Assembly: GCF_007625115.1 (NCBI RefSeq)
Contig: NZ_VMNH01000004.1
Span: 248,001 to 312,000, forward strand
Source of the DNA: Sedimenticola selenatireducens
GTDB taxonomy: Bacteria > Pseudomonadota > Gammaproteobacteria > Chromatiales > Chromatiaceae
Length of the DNA stretch: 64,000 bases
Direction: 5' to 3'
Shown: piece by piece, positions 34,851-44,262 of the stretch
Position numbering within the stretch: the first letter of the stretch is position 1
How the letters are laid out: each line of letters begins with the position of its first letter
Position numbers and translations under genes: made by a program
Notes under the pieces: model-generated
Databases searched by the model: none
Told to the model about the DNA's origin: nothing
The model's input: only the letters and a program-made list of their open reading frames with translations

Positions 34851-35063
34851 TTAAACAAGAAAACCGGCATTAAACCGGATAATTGGCACTTGCCGATGAC
34901 GTTGGAATAATGGCTCAATGGGGTGAACATTACAGTGATATAAAGGTCAATGAAGCGGGAAGATCTTGAAATAGCAGATCACTCGCTCAATGTTTAAATA
35001 CTTAGCCTAATTTGGATCGCCGCTTCTCTATTTAGAGCCAGTTATTCGATCCGGGGAATTTCC

Positions 35064-38000
35064 GTGTTAAAGCCGTCCAGACCTACCCATTACAGCCTTC
35101 CACTTCTGTTATTACTCCTTTTCGTATCCCTGTGGTCGGCAACCGCTTCATCGGTGGAAAAGCGTGCCCAAGCGCTCAACACCAACAGTGCAGTCCCCAC
35201 CATCGAAACAGTCAATGCCAAAATCAGCCAGCTTGAAGGTGTGGCCGGTCAAAAAGGCACCGATACAACCGAGATAGATACCTACCGGCAAGTGCTGTCC
35301 CAGCTGCAAATCGCTGAAAAAGAGCGTGAGCAGGCCCAGTTCTACAAACAGACAGTAGATAACGCGGAATCACTCTTGACCGAGCGACGGCGTAATCTGG
35401 CAAAGATCAGCAAGGAGGGTGACACGCGGGTACCCACCAGCCTGACAGTCGATGAATTAATCCGCCGGCAGAACCAGACCCAATCTGAGCGACAGCTTAT
35501 TCAGGCCCAATTGCAGGAGTTGGAAAATCGTCGAATTACCGAGCGCATCAGGCCGGAACAGTCCGGCGTGGAACTGGCCGACTCAAAAAAAGAGCTGATT
35601 GAAATCGAAAATCGCTTGGTCGCCGATACCGCCTCGGGCATGCCGGCGCACCAAAGGGATCTACTCCTGGCCAAGCGAGCCCAGTTAAAAGAGCGAGCCA
35701 ACCGGCTGGAGATGGAGCGCCTAAGTCATGCCCATCGCATGGACCTGCTGACCCTGCAGATCACCATTACCCAGACACGGCTTAAACAACAGGACGCTCT
35801 GATTCAGCTGATGCAGGAGCGGATCACGGCGTTGCAAACCGAAGATGCTGAACTGGCGCAACTGGATGCCCAACAGATGCAGCAAAAAGCAGTGGGCAAG
35901 CACCCACTTATTTTGCAAGCCGCCGACAAGAACGCCGAATTAAGCGTTCGATTGACACAACTCACCAACCAGGCAGAGGCGGCTATCCTGGAGTTTGAGA
36001 AGAGCGCACAGCAAAAAGCTTCGATTCGTCGCAATCAGGAGAGGTTACAACAACAGATCATTATCGGCAGCCTGGATGAACAGCCGGGAAGGTTGCTGCA
36101 AAAACAGCGCGCCTCACTGCCTAAGCTGACTCAGATTAATAACCGAGCCGACAAGCTGCGCTCGCGCATTGCCACCTCCCGACTGGAATCGTTTCAGATT
36201 GAAGACCAGCGACTGCTGTTACAGACCGAAATGAGTCGCGGATTACTCGACACCTACCGCCCTGATCAACTGCCTGATGCCGAGTGGAAAACACTCCAGG
36301 CCGAGTTGCAGCCGCTACTGGAAAATCGGCTACTGTTACTGGATAAAGTTAAATCCGCTTACAGTCGTCAAGAGAAGGCCTTGGCTGATCTGAGCGCAGA
36401 ACTACTGCAACTCTATGATGGCGTAGAACAGTACAGTGAACTGCTTGATCGGCACCTGCTCTGGATCCCCTCCACCACCAGGATCAATGGCGATACCTTT
36501 GCCGAAGCAGTCGATGCGCTGGGCTGGTTTTTCTCTCCACAAAACTGGAGCTTGACCTTCGAAGCCCTCTGGGCTGGCTTGGAGAGACAGCCGTTGAGGA
36601 TATTTATCCTGTTCAGCATTCTCATCCTGCTGCTCTATGGGCGATCCAGAATGATCCGTACTTTGGAACAGATAGCCCCCTCGGTAGGCAATGTCAGCAA
36701 TGACAGTTTCATCCACACGATAAAGACCTTTGTCATTACCATCCTGCTCGCCCTGCCTTGGCCGCTATTAATGTCGGCCTTCGGTTGGTGGCTGACAAAA
36801 GGTTCAGATCAACCCTTTATCACCGCGCTCTCCATCGGGCTCAGACGGCTGGCCGTGTTCTTCCTGGTCATTCAGATTTTGCGCTATCTATTTATAAAAA
36901 ATGGCCTTGCTGAGATACATTTCCGTTGGAATTTGGACACTGGCAAGGCATTCAGAAAAAACCTGCACTGGCTGGTGATTGCCCTGGTACCACTCGCCTT
37001 CACTGTGGGTGTTTTCGAGTGGGTTGAAAACGAAGCCTATACCCATGCCCTTGGCCGACTGGCGTTCCTGCTCGGTCTGTTTGTAACGGGTTTATTCTTT
37101 CATCGGGCACTGAATCCCTGGTCGGGCTTCCTGACCACAATGAACCCAAACAGCAGCAGCCGACCGAATGGCATCTGGTATCCGGTTGCCCTCATGCTCT
37201 GTCTGGGTCTGGCACTGCTGGCGACCGAAGGGTACTACTACAGCGCCCTGAACCTGGAGCGCATGCTCTTTATATCGCTGTTCGCCGGCATATTAACCTA
37301 TCTGATATACAACCTGCTGGTTCGCTGGTTACTGGTTGCAGAACGGCGTCTGGCACTGGCACGAGCACGGGCAAAACGCCAAGCTGCGATTGATGCAAGG
37401 GTATCCAAAGAGGTCGCAGATGCGGCGGGCGAAGGCATGCCCGAACTGTCGGAGTTTGAAGAGGTCAAGCTCACGACCGTGAGTGAGCAGACCCGCCGTA
37501 TGCTCAGAGTGGGGGCCGGCCTGCTGCTTGCAGCCCTACTCTACTTTACCTGGGAACAGCTCACCCCCGCGTTGAGCTGGCTAAATGATATTGCCCTCTG
37601 GCAATTTGAAAACGGTTCTGGTGTCACCTCAAGCATCTCAATTGGCGAAGCACTGCTCGCCCTGGCGGTGTTAGCCTTGACCCTGATCGCCGGCAGCAAT
37701 CTACCCGGTTTCCTGGAGATCGCGCTGCTGCAACCGATGAACCTGGCACTGGGCAATCGCTATGCCGTTTCAACCATCAGTCGCTACACCATCTATGCCG
37801 GTGGTACGTTGCTGGTGCTGAGTCTGATCGGACTGAAATGGGATGATGTGCAGTGGCTGGTAGCCGCCATGGGCGTCGGCCTGGGTTTTGGCCTGAAAGA
37901 GATCTTCGCCAATTTCTTCTCCGGCATTTTGATCCTGTTTGAGCGCCCTATCCGCATTGGCGACACCGTTACCATTGGTGATATCAGCGGTACAGTATCC

Positions 38001-38450
38001 CGTATACGCATACGCGCCACCACCATCACCGACTGGGATAATAAAGAGCTGGTCGTGCCCAACAAAAACTTCATTACCGATCCACTGGTGAACTGGACAC
38101 TAACCGATCCCATTACCCGCGTGGTGATCAAGGTAGGCGTGGCCTATGGTTCCGATACAGAAAAAGCTCACAAGGTGATGATGGAAGTGATCAAAAGTCA
38201 TAGCGATGTACTGGTCGAACCTCGACCCACGGTGTTCTTTACCGGATTTGGCGACAGTTCACTTAACTTTGATATCCGTGTCTTTGTCAGCGACCACCTG
38301 AAGCGGATGCCGTTAATTCATGATCTACATATGGCGTTGAACAAGGCGTTGGCTGCCAATGGGATTGAGATACCTTTCCCACAGCGGGATCTGCATCTGC
38401 GGTCTGTTGATCCGAAGATCAATCTTCGGGGTGATGAAGGTAAGGCCTGA
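35064..38450 (+). CDS. mscK: Mechanosensitive channel of the MscK/KefA type
   Basis: A 1128-residue membrane channel: signal peptide (LPLLLLLLFVSLWSATASS), a long periplasmic coiled-coil region (about residues 40-480), then around eleven membrane helices, and the MscS core at the C-terminus with the pore-lining and gating segment VAAMGVGLGFGLKEIFANFFSG, followed by the beta domain FERPIRIGDTVTIGDISGTV and TITDWDNKELVVPNKNFITD. It opens on membrane stretch and protects from osmotic downshift. MscK-type length and N-terminal architecture favour this over small MscS. Monocistronic. Confidence 0.92.
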   Translation: MLKPSRPTHYSLPLLLLLLFVSLWSATASSVEKRAQALNTNSAVPTIETVNAKISQLEGVAGQKGTDTTEIDTYRQVLSQLQIAEKEREQAQFYKQTVDNAESLLTERRRNLAKISKEGDTRVPTSLTVDELIRRQNQTQSERQLIQAQLQELENRRITERIRPEQSGVELADSKKELIEIENRLVADTASGMPAHQRDLLLAKRAQLKERANRLEMERLSHAHRMDLLTLQITITQTRLKQQDALIQLMQERITALQTEDAELAQLDAQQMQQKAVGKHPLILQAADKNAELSVRLTQLTNQAEAAILEFEKSAQQKASIRRNQERLQQQIIIGSLDEQPGRLLQKQRASLPKLTQINNRADKLRSRIATSRLESFQIEDQRLLLQTEMSRGLLDTYRPDQLPDAEWKTLQAELQPLLENRLLLLDKVKSAYSRQEKALADLSAELLQLYDGVEQYSELLDRHLLWIPSTTRINGDTFAEAVDALGWFFSPQNWSLTFEALWAGLERQPLRIFILFSILILLLYGRSRMIRTLEQIAPSVGNVSNDSFIHTIKTFVITILLALPWPLLMSAFGWWLTKGSDQPFITALSIGLRRLAVFFLVIQILRYLFIKNGLAEIHFRWNLDTGKAFRKNLHWLVIALVPLAFTVGVFEWVENEAYTHALGRLAFLLGLFVTGLFFHRALNPWSGFLTTMNPNSSSRPNGIWYPVALMLCLGLALLATEGYYYSALNLERMLFISLFAGILTYLIYNLLVRWLLVAERRLALARARAKRQAAIDARVSKEVADAAGEGMPELSEFEEVKLTTVSEQTRRMLRVGAGLLLAALLYFTWEQLTPALSWLNDIALWQFENGSGVTSSISIGEALLALAVLALTLIAGSNLPGFLEIALLQPMNLALGNRYAVSTISRYTIYAGGTLLVLSLIGLKWDDVQWLVAAMGVGLGFGLKEIFANFFSGILILFERPIRIGDTVTIGDISGTVSRIRIRATTITDWDNKELVVPNKNFITDPLVNWTLTDPITRVVIKVGVAYGSDTEKAHKVMMEVIKSHSDVLVEPRPTVFFTGFGDSSLNFDIRVFVSDHLKRMPLIHDLHMALNKALAANGIEIPFPQRDLHLRSVDPKINLRGDEGKA

Positions 38451-38545
38451 ACAAAGTGCAAACTGATTACCCACACATTTCAGCCACAGCATCACAAAAG
38501 CAAGACAAGATACTCAAAGTCCAGATACTGCACATATCGCGACTT

Positions 38546-38744
38546 TCATACCACCGAGCAACGGAATAAAGCAGGGATCAGCGTCGCAACTGTCTGAGCG
38601 AAGCGAGTTTTGCGACGCCCCTAGTTTATGAGTAGCGGAGGGTGAGCAGTGACCGTTTGTCCAGTGGACAAACGCAGCACTGCGAACGCAAGAGTGGTAT
38701 GACGGAGCAATGGTTTTGGTCACTTTTGCCGAAACAAAAGTGAC
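38546..38744. repeat. Composite palindromic intergenic repeat
   Basis: Four nested or tandem inverted repeats are visible: outer arms TCATACCAC (38546-38554) and GTGGTATGA (38694-38702); GCGTCGCAA (38581-38589) and TTGCGACGC (38610-38618); CGTTTGTCCA (38654-38663) and TGGACAAACG (38665-38674); and GTCACTTTTG (38719-38728) and CAAAAGTGAC (38735-38744). The region lies in the 534-base gap between the MscK-type gene and recQ. A dense set of hairpins like this is typical of dispersed gammaproteobacterial repeats. No gene is supported in the rest of the gap. Confidence 0.65.
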
Positions 38745-38984
38745 ACGCCGTAGGGGCGCGAGAGCCCCGTCCTAATGAATGGTCGCGTAACAGCACAGAT
38801 AACTGATTGAATATCAATGTTTCCGTGTTTTGTTTTATGGTTAAGCTTAGGCGTATTCGGGAAAAACCGTACTCATGTTGCAATACGCCTCAGATGACTC
38901 TCTGCTATCTACTCAGAACTGGGCTCAGAAGCGTTTGCCGCAGACCGGCTATCATCCTCTGCCAGTACCCTTTAGAATGCGCCC

Positions 38985-40823
38985 ATGAATCTCGCCCCAC
39001 AGACAACTGACCGACTCAGTCAGACACTGAGCCGCGTTTTTGGTTACAGTCAATTCCGCCCGCATCAGCGTGAGATTATTGAACAGGTCATCGCCGGTGA
39101 ATCCGCCTTTGTATTGATGCCGACAGGCGGTGGTAAATCTCTCTGCTACCAGCTCCCTACCCTGATTCGTCCGGGTTTAGGGATTGTGATATCCCCGCTT
39201 ATCTCTTTAATGAAAGATCAGGTTGATGCACTCAAGGCCAACGGCGTCTCGGCGGCCTATTATAATTCTTCACTGGATGCCGACACCGCCCGTCGAACCC
39301 TGGCACAACTGCATAACGGTGAACTGGACCTGCTCTACGTGGCCCCGGAAAGACTGATGCGACCAGACTTTATCGAGCGCCTGCAAGATGTCGATATCGC
39401 CTTGATCGCCATTGATGAGGCACACTGCGTCTCTCAGTGGGGACATGATTTCAGGCCAGAGTATGCTCAGCTCGGACGACTGGCAGGACTTTTTCCAACT
39501 ATACCCCGTATCGCCCTGACCGCCACGGCCGATCCACAGACCCGCAAGGATATTCGCCGGGTGCTGGGACTGGAGCAGGCCCCTTGTCACATCACAGGTT
39601 TTGACCGGCCAAATATTCGTTACGCCGTACTTGAGAAGCACAATCCGTTTAATCAGCTCCGGCAGTTTCTCAACAACCATGAGAATGAAGCCGGCATCAT
39701 CTACGCACTGAGCCGCAAACGGGTGGAGCGACTCACCGCCCAACTCTACGAGAAAGGCGTACGTGCGGCGGCCTACCATGCGGGTCTCTCTTCGGAACAG
39801 CGAAACTGGGTTCAGGAGCAGTTTCTGCGAGATGAGATCGACATTGTAGTGGCCACCGTTGCTTTCGGTATGGGCATCGACAAACCCAATGTGCGCTTTG
39901 TCGTTCACTACGACCTGCCAAAAAATATTGAAAGCTACTATCAAGAAACCGGACGTGCCGGACGTGACGGCCTGCCTGCTGAGGCCCTATTGCTGTTTGG
40001 CAGCCAGGATATCGTGCTGGTGCGCCAGCTGGTTGAGAGCGGTGACAACCCCGATCGGGTGCGGATAGAAATCCATAAACTCAATACCATGATAGCTCTG
40101 GCCGAGAGCGTGACCTGTCGTCGTCAGGTGTTACTCAACTATTTTGGTGAGCAGATCGAAGGGGGTTGCGGTAATTGTGATCTCTGCCTTGATCCGCCAG
40201 AAACATTCGATGCCACCGAAGATGCCCGCAAGGCGCTCTCCTGCATCTATCGGGTTGGTCAGGCGTTTGGTATTAAACACGTCATAGATGTACTGCGTGG
40301 TGCGGATAATGAGCGCACACGGCGACTGGGTCACAACCAACTCAGCACTTACGCTATTGGTGCAGATAAGACAGAGGTCGAATGGTCCAGCCTGATTCGC
40401 CAACTCATTCATCACGGCTACCTGTTACAGGATATCGAGCACTATTCAGTGCTGCGTTTGACTCCTGAATCCCGTCCCGTCTTACGCGGTGAAAAAACAC
40501 TGCAACTGGCCCTGCCCCGCATTAAAGAGAAGGTACAACGTAAAGCTAAAGCACCGAAGGGGGCCGCCGAAATCGGCCCTTATGATGAGGAGCTATTCGA
40601 GCGCTTGCGTACCCTGCGCAAATCCCTGGCCGATGAGGCCAACGTCCCTCCTTATGTAGTATTTGGAGATAACTCACTCCTACTCATGGCACGGGATAAA
40701 CCAACCGAGGTAGATGAGTTTCTTGCCATCAGTGGTGTCGGTCAGGCCAAGCTGGAACGCTACGGCGACGAGTTCATGAACGCCATCGCCTTGCATGAGG
40801 CAAAGACAGCTTCTCGTTCGTGA
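38985..40823 (+). CDS. recQ: ATP-dependent DNA helicase RecQ
   Basis: A 612-residue superfamily II helicase. Motif I GGGKSLCYQLP, DEAH-box IDEAHCVSQWGHDFRPEY, SAT-like ALTATADP, motif VI YYQETGRAGRDG; a zinc-binding RQC region with CRRQVLLNYFGE and CGNCDLC; and a C-terminal HRDC domain (LRKSLADEANVPPYVVF). It unwinds DNA 3'-5' in recombination and replication fork repair. Length and domain order match the standard RecQ. It is followed 115 bases later by the coiled-coil membrane pair. Confidence 0.96.
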   Translation: MNLAPQTTDRLSQTLSRVFGYSQFRPHQREIIEQVIAGESAFVLMPTGGGKSLCYQLPTLIRPGLGIVISPLISLMKDQVDALKANGVSAAYYNSSLDADTARRTLAQLHNGELDLLYVAPERLMRPDFIERLQDVDIALIAIDEAHCVSQWGHDFRPEYAQLGRLAGLFPTIPRIALTATADPQTRKDIRRVLGLEQAPCHITGFDRPNIRYAVLEKHNPFNQLRQFLNNHENEAGIIYALSRKRVERLTAQLYEKGVRAAAYHAGLSSEQRNWVQEQFLRDEIDIVVATVAFGMGIDKPNVRFVVHYDLPKNIESYYQETGRAGRDGLPAEALLLFGSQDIVLVRQLVESGDNPDRVRIEIHKLNTMIALAESVTCRRQVLLNYFGEQIEGGCGNCDLCLDPPETFDATEDARKALSCIYRVGQAFGIKHVIDVLRGADNERTRRLGHNQLSTYAIGADKTEVEWSSLIRQLIHHGYLLQDIEHYSVLRLTPESRPVLRGEKTLQLALPRIKEKVQRKAKAPKGAAEIGPYDEELFERLRTLRKSLADEANVPPYVVFGDNSLLLMARDKPTEVDEFLAISGVGQAKLERYGDEFMNAIALHEAKTASRS

Positions 40824-40938
40824 TGCGCCGCACCATCTCACTTAACCGATATCAGCACCGCTATCTACATAAGGATTCTCTGGTAAACCCTCTGTGATTT
40901 GGGTATTCTCTGACCTATATCAGACGGACAAGAAGTAT

Positions 40939-41520
40939 ATGGCCGAAGAGAATAACACTACGCCTTCCAGCACTGACGATACCGTCCTGCAGCAACAGTT
41001 CATGCGGGCCGTCAGCTCCTTTGAAGGCATCATGCTCAGCCAGATCAATATCAAGAACAAGCTGGCGAACCGGCTGAACTACGGTATTGGCACCGGGCTG
41101 GTGATTCTTGGGCTGATCGCCGCTTCCATCCTGATCCTGCTGCTGACTCTCTCTTCCCAGATCAATCGTATCTCCGATGTCGTGACCGAGATGAACCGAG
41201 ACTTTAGTGTCGTCTCCGCACGTATGGCTCATATCAATTCTGCTGTAGCCTCGATGGAACAGCGGGTCGCCCTTCTACAGGGAATGGATCAGCACACAGA
41301 AGTCATGAACCAGGAAATGACCGGCATCGCCACAGACCTGGAGACCATGCGCACTTCAGTTGAACAGATCAGCGGACATCTCAACACTGTTCGCGGCAAT
41401 GTCGACAACATCTCCACTATCATGAACCACATGGATAATGAAGTCAGCGGCATGGGCCTTGAAATGCACCGTATGGGGCAACCTGCGCGCTCCTTTAATA
41501 AAATGATCCCCTTCCCCTGA
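40939..41520 (+). CDS. One-pass membrane coiled-coil protein, first of a pair
   Basis: A 193-residue protein. A polar N-terminus (residues 1-45) precedes a membrane helix of about 25 residues (GLVILGLIAASILILLLTL), then a long heptad-rich part with many Met and Asn (NRISDVVTEMNRDFSVVSAR, MDQHTEVMNQEMTGIATDLE), predicted as coiled coil in the periplasm or cytoplasm. It ends ARSFNKMIPFP. Start at 40939 is preferred over an upstream frame at 40894. I cannot assign a family. It shares architecture and the Pro-ended tail with the next gene, 15 bases downstream. Confidence 0.65.
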   Translation: MAEENNTTPSSTDDTVLQQQFMRAVSSFEGIMLSQINIKNKLANRLNYGIGTGLVILGLIAASILILLLTLSSQINRISDVVTEMNRDFSVVSARMAHINSAVASMEQRVALLQGMDQHTEVMNQEMTGIATDLETMRTSVEQISGHLNTVRGNVDNISTIMNHMDNEVSGMGLEMHRMGQPARSFNKMIPFP

Positions 41521-41535
41521 TGCTGGAGCGTAAAC

Positions 41536-42075
41536 GTGGCTGACGATCCAAGACGCATATTGATAGAGACAGTTGCCCGAATAGGACGGGAGACCCAACT
41601 GCATCTTGATGAACGCGACCGTCACTTCTGGATTACGAATTTGGTGATCTTTGTTATCTCACTGCTACTCGTTATTCTTGCCATTTTTAACGTCTACTAC
41701 GTCCGGGTACTTTATAAAGACCTGGATGGCATCGTGCATAACATGGACTCCATGCATAACAACCTGAGTCAAGTCACCAATAACATGTCCACTATTGCTG
41801 AGCATGTGCAATCCATTGATCAAAGTATCCAGTATATGGACAGAATCAGCATACATACGGCTGAGATGTCCCAGTCACTACCCCGTATTGGTAATGCGAT
41901 GTCCGATATGGCGGTAAATGTCGATGCAATCGACAAAGACATGGGCTTAATGACCTACAGCATGTTCAACATCGAACAGCGATCCGGCCATATGACCAGC
42001 AATGTCTCACTGATTCGACAAAATGTACGGCAGATCGCCCGACCCATGGGGATGATGAATTCCTTTTTCCCATAG
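41536..42075 (+). CDS. One-pass membrane coiled-coil protein, second of a pair
   Basis: A 179-residue protein with the same plan as its upstream neighbour: a charged N-terminus, a membrane helix (ITNLVIFVISLLLVILAIF) at residues about 33-53, then a Met-, Asn- and Asp-rich coiled coil (HNMDSMHNNLSQVTNNMSTI, VDAIDKDMGLMTYSMFNIEQ) ending ARPMGMMNSFFP. The start is a GTG at 41536 with GGAG seven bases upstream. The two genes probably arose by duplication and could form a complex. No known function. Confidence 0.65.
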   Translation: MADDPRRILIETVARIGRETQLHLDERDRHFWITNLVIFVISLLLVILAIFNVYYVRVLYKDLDGIVHNMDSMHNNLSQVTNNMSTIAEHVQSIDQSIQYMDRISIHTAEMSQSLPRIGNAMSDMAVNVDAIDKDMGLMTYSMFNIEQRSGHMTSNVSLIRQNVRQIARPMGMMNSFFP

Positions 42076-42239
42076 TCGTTAGGCAACAGCCCCATCACGC
42101 GATAGCTAAAGCTGTGCTAATAGGCCGGCACTCCAGATCACTTCCATACTATTTCCTCCTCATTGAGCAGACGTTTATACAAGCCTAATCAATTACTTTG
42201 ATCAGATATGCAACAATTCCCGCAGCACCAATCACAATA

Positions 42240-42279
42240 CTTTCACAGTTTCGACATGTATAGATAACCGCCCTGTCAC
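42240..42279 (+). promoter_or_regulatory. Weak candidate Pho box upstream of phnC
   Basis: CTTTCAC (42240-42246) and CTGTCAC (42273-42279) are half-sites similar to the PhoB consensus CTGTCAT, and they are 33 bases (three helical turns) apart. Between them, TCGACAT at 42251-42257 is a poor half-site. C-P lyase operons are often phosphate-controlled, but the match is marginal. Confidence 0.25.
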
Positions 42280-42323
42280 AATTCACCATTAGCATGCCTC
42301 AGCATAAACATGAGGAGCACGCT

Positions 42324-43160
42324 ATGTCAGCCATTGCTATTTCTGCATTAACCAAAACTTTTTCTAAAGACAAAAACAGTGAGTCCGCACTTAAAAATAT
42401 CGACCTGCAAATAGTGCAAGGCGATATGGTGGCTTTGATTGGCCCTTCCGGATCGGGAAAATCAACCTTGATGCGTCATCTGTCAGGATTAACCCTGGCA
42501 GATAAACATACCCCTGGAATAGTAAAGGTGTTGGGCAAGCCGATACAGAAGCGAGGTCGGCTCGACAAAGATATACGCCAAACCCGTGCGCAAATCGGCC
42601 ACATCTTTCAACAATTCAATCTGGTTAATCGTCTCTCAGTTTTGACCAATGTTCTGATTGGTGGCTTGAGCCGCACCCCTTCCTATCGTGGGTTGCTTGG
42701 CTGGTTTACCGAAGAGGAGAAACTGGCGGCACTTGACTCACTCGAACGTGTTGGGCTGCGGGAGTTCGCCCTTAAACGTGCATCCGATCTCTCGGGTGGA
42801 CAACAGCAACGCGTCGCCATTGCACGGGCACTCATGCAAAAGGCGGAAGTGATTCTGGCCGATGAGCCGATTGCATCACTCGATCCTGAATCATCCCGTC
42901 AAGTCATGGAGACACTAAAACGCATCAACAAGAGCGATGGCATAACGGTCGTTGTGACACTGCATCAAGTAGATTACGCGCAGCAATATTGTCAGCGTGC
43001 TGTTGCACTTCGACAAGGTGAAATCTTTTTTGACCAACGGGTTGATGCCCTGAAAACTGAACAAATCAACCAACTCTATGGTACACGGCCACCCCAACAG
43101 AAACGAGATGACCTCTATATCGATGGACCGGTGACAAACCGACGATTTGCGGTCGCATAA
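42324..43160 (+). CDS. phnC: Phosphonate ABC transporter ATPase PhnC
   Basis: A 278-residue ABC ATPase with Walker [11 protein letters not shown]-loop [13 protein letters not shown], signature [15 protein letters not shown], Walker [16 protein letters not shown] and H-loop VTLHQ. The middle insertion [20 protein letters not shown] is typical of PhnC. The start ATG 42324 is chosen because GAGGAG lies six bases upstream; an in-frame ATG at 42294 is less likely. First gene of the phosphonate operon, 28 bases before phnD. Confidence 0.95.
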   Translation: MSAIAISALTKTFSKDKNSESALKNIDLQIVQGDMVALIGPSGSGKSTLMRHLSGLTLADKHTPGIVKVLGKPIQKRGRLDKDIRQTRAQIGHIFQQFNLVNRLSVLTNVLIGGLSRTPSYRGLLGWFTEEEKLAALDSLERVGLREFALKRASDLSGGQQQRVAIARALMQKAEVILADEPIASLDPESSRQVMETLKRINKSDGITVVVTLHQVDYAQQYCQRAVALRQGEIFFDQRVDALKTEQINQLYGTRPPQQKRDDLYIDGPVTNRRFAVA

Positions 43161-43188
43161 CTTTAACTAACCCTTTCGGAGTCAATCA

Positions 43189-44205
43189 ATGAAACTAAAA
43201 ACACTTTTCAGCAAAATCACAGCGGGACTGGTACTGGCCACATCCCTTTCTGGAATATCTATTGCCCAGGCCGATGAAACAAAAACAATTAACTTTGGCA
43301 TTATATCGACCGAATCTTCGCAAAACCTGAAGACGATCTGGGTTCCATTCCTGAAAGACATGTCAGCAAAACTGGGAATGGAGGTGAAGCCATTCTTCGC
43401 CTCAGATTATGCCGGCATCATTCAAGGTATGCGTTTCGACAAAGTAGATGTCGCTTGGTACGGCAACAAGTCTGCGATGGAAGCCGTTGATCGTGCCGGC
43501 GGGGAGATTTTTGCGCAAACTGTTGATGTCAGCGGCAACCCAGGCTACTGGAGTCTGTTGCTGGCTAACAAAAGTAACGACCAGATCAACTCCGTCGAAG
43601 ATATGCTTAAACAGAGTAGTAATCTCGCATTTGGCAATGGTGACCCTAACTCTACTTCTGGCTTCCTGGTCCCCAGCTACTATGTATTTGCCAAGAATGG
43701 CGTTGATCCTAAAAAAGCCTTCAAGCGCATGACCAACACCAGCCATGAGGCAAACTTCCTTGCAGTAGCCAATGGTCAGGTAGATGTAGCCACCAACAAT
43801 ACCGAAAACCTTGCTCGGGTAAAAGTGACCCACCCCGAAAAACTGGACAAGGTAAAAATCATCTGGAAATCACCGCTTATCCCCTCTGACCCAATTGTTT
43901 GGCGTAAAAACCTGCCCGAGCATACCAAAAGCAAAATCTATGATTTCCTAATGAGTTACGGCAAAAACGGCGACGCCAAAGAAAAGCAGATCCTTGCCGA
44001 TCTGGGCTGGGCTCCCTTTAAGCCTTCCAACGATGATCAGTTGCTGCCCATTCGTCAACTGGTGCTCTACAAAAACCGCATCAAGCTGATGAACAACTCC
44101 AACCTGAGTGAAGCAGACAAGGCAAAACAGGTCAAAGCAATCGATGATCAGCTGTCCGAACTGAACCGTCGCATGGACTCGTTGTCCGTCGCATCCAACA
44201 ACTAA
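43189..44205 (+). CDS. phnD: Phosphonate-binding periplasmic protein PhnD
   Basis: A 338-residue exported solute-binding protein: signal peptide ending SGISIAQADE, then the PhnD pattern TINFGIISTESSQNLKTIWV, VDVAWYGNKSAMEAV, LAFGNGDPNSTSGFLVPSYY and IPSDPIVWRKNLP. The residues of the phosphonate pocket (Ser/Thr in DPNSTSG) are present. It captures phosphonates in the periplasm for PhnE/PhnC. A terminator-like hairpin follows between it and phnE. Confidence 0.95.
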   Translation: MKLKTLFSKITAGLVLATSLSGISIAQADETKTINFGIISTESSQNLKTIWVPFLKDMSAKLGMEVKPFFASDYAGIIQGMRFDKVDVAWYGNKSAMEAVDRAGGEIFAQTVDVSGNPGYWSLLLANKSNDQINSVEDMLKQSSNLAFGNGDPNSTSGFLVPSYYVFAKNGVDPKKAFKRMTNTSHEANFLAVANGQVDVATNNTENLARVKVTHPEKLDKVKIIWKSPLIPSDPIVWRKNLPEHTKSKIYDFLMSYGKNGDAKEKQILADLGWAPFKPSNDDQLLPIRQLVLYKNRIKLMNNSNLSEADKAKQVKAIDDQLSELNRRMDSLSVASNN

Positions 44206-44218
44206 GCTGAGTGATTCA

Positions 44219-44245
44219 CAGGGCGGCAATCGTCGCCCTGTTTTT
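44219..44245 (+). terminator. Rho-independent terminator-like hairpin between phnD and phnE
   Basis: CAGGGCG (44219-44225) pairs with CGCCCTG (44234-44240) and is followed directly by five T (44241-44245). It is placed 13 bases after the phnD stop and before phnE, inside the operon, where it would reduce downstream transcription relative to phnCD, giving the binding protein excess. Confidence 0.75.
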
Positions 44246-44262
44246 CAATGACGGACCCCTAC

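Noticed and set aside
38514-38883. Minus-strand frames in the mscK-recQ gap
   Set aside because: They run across the palindromic repeat and have no ribosome-binding site or family pattern.
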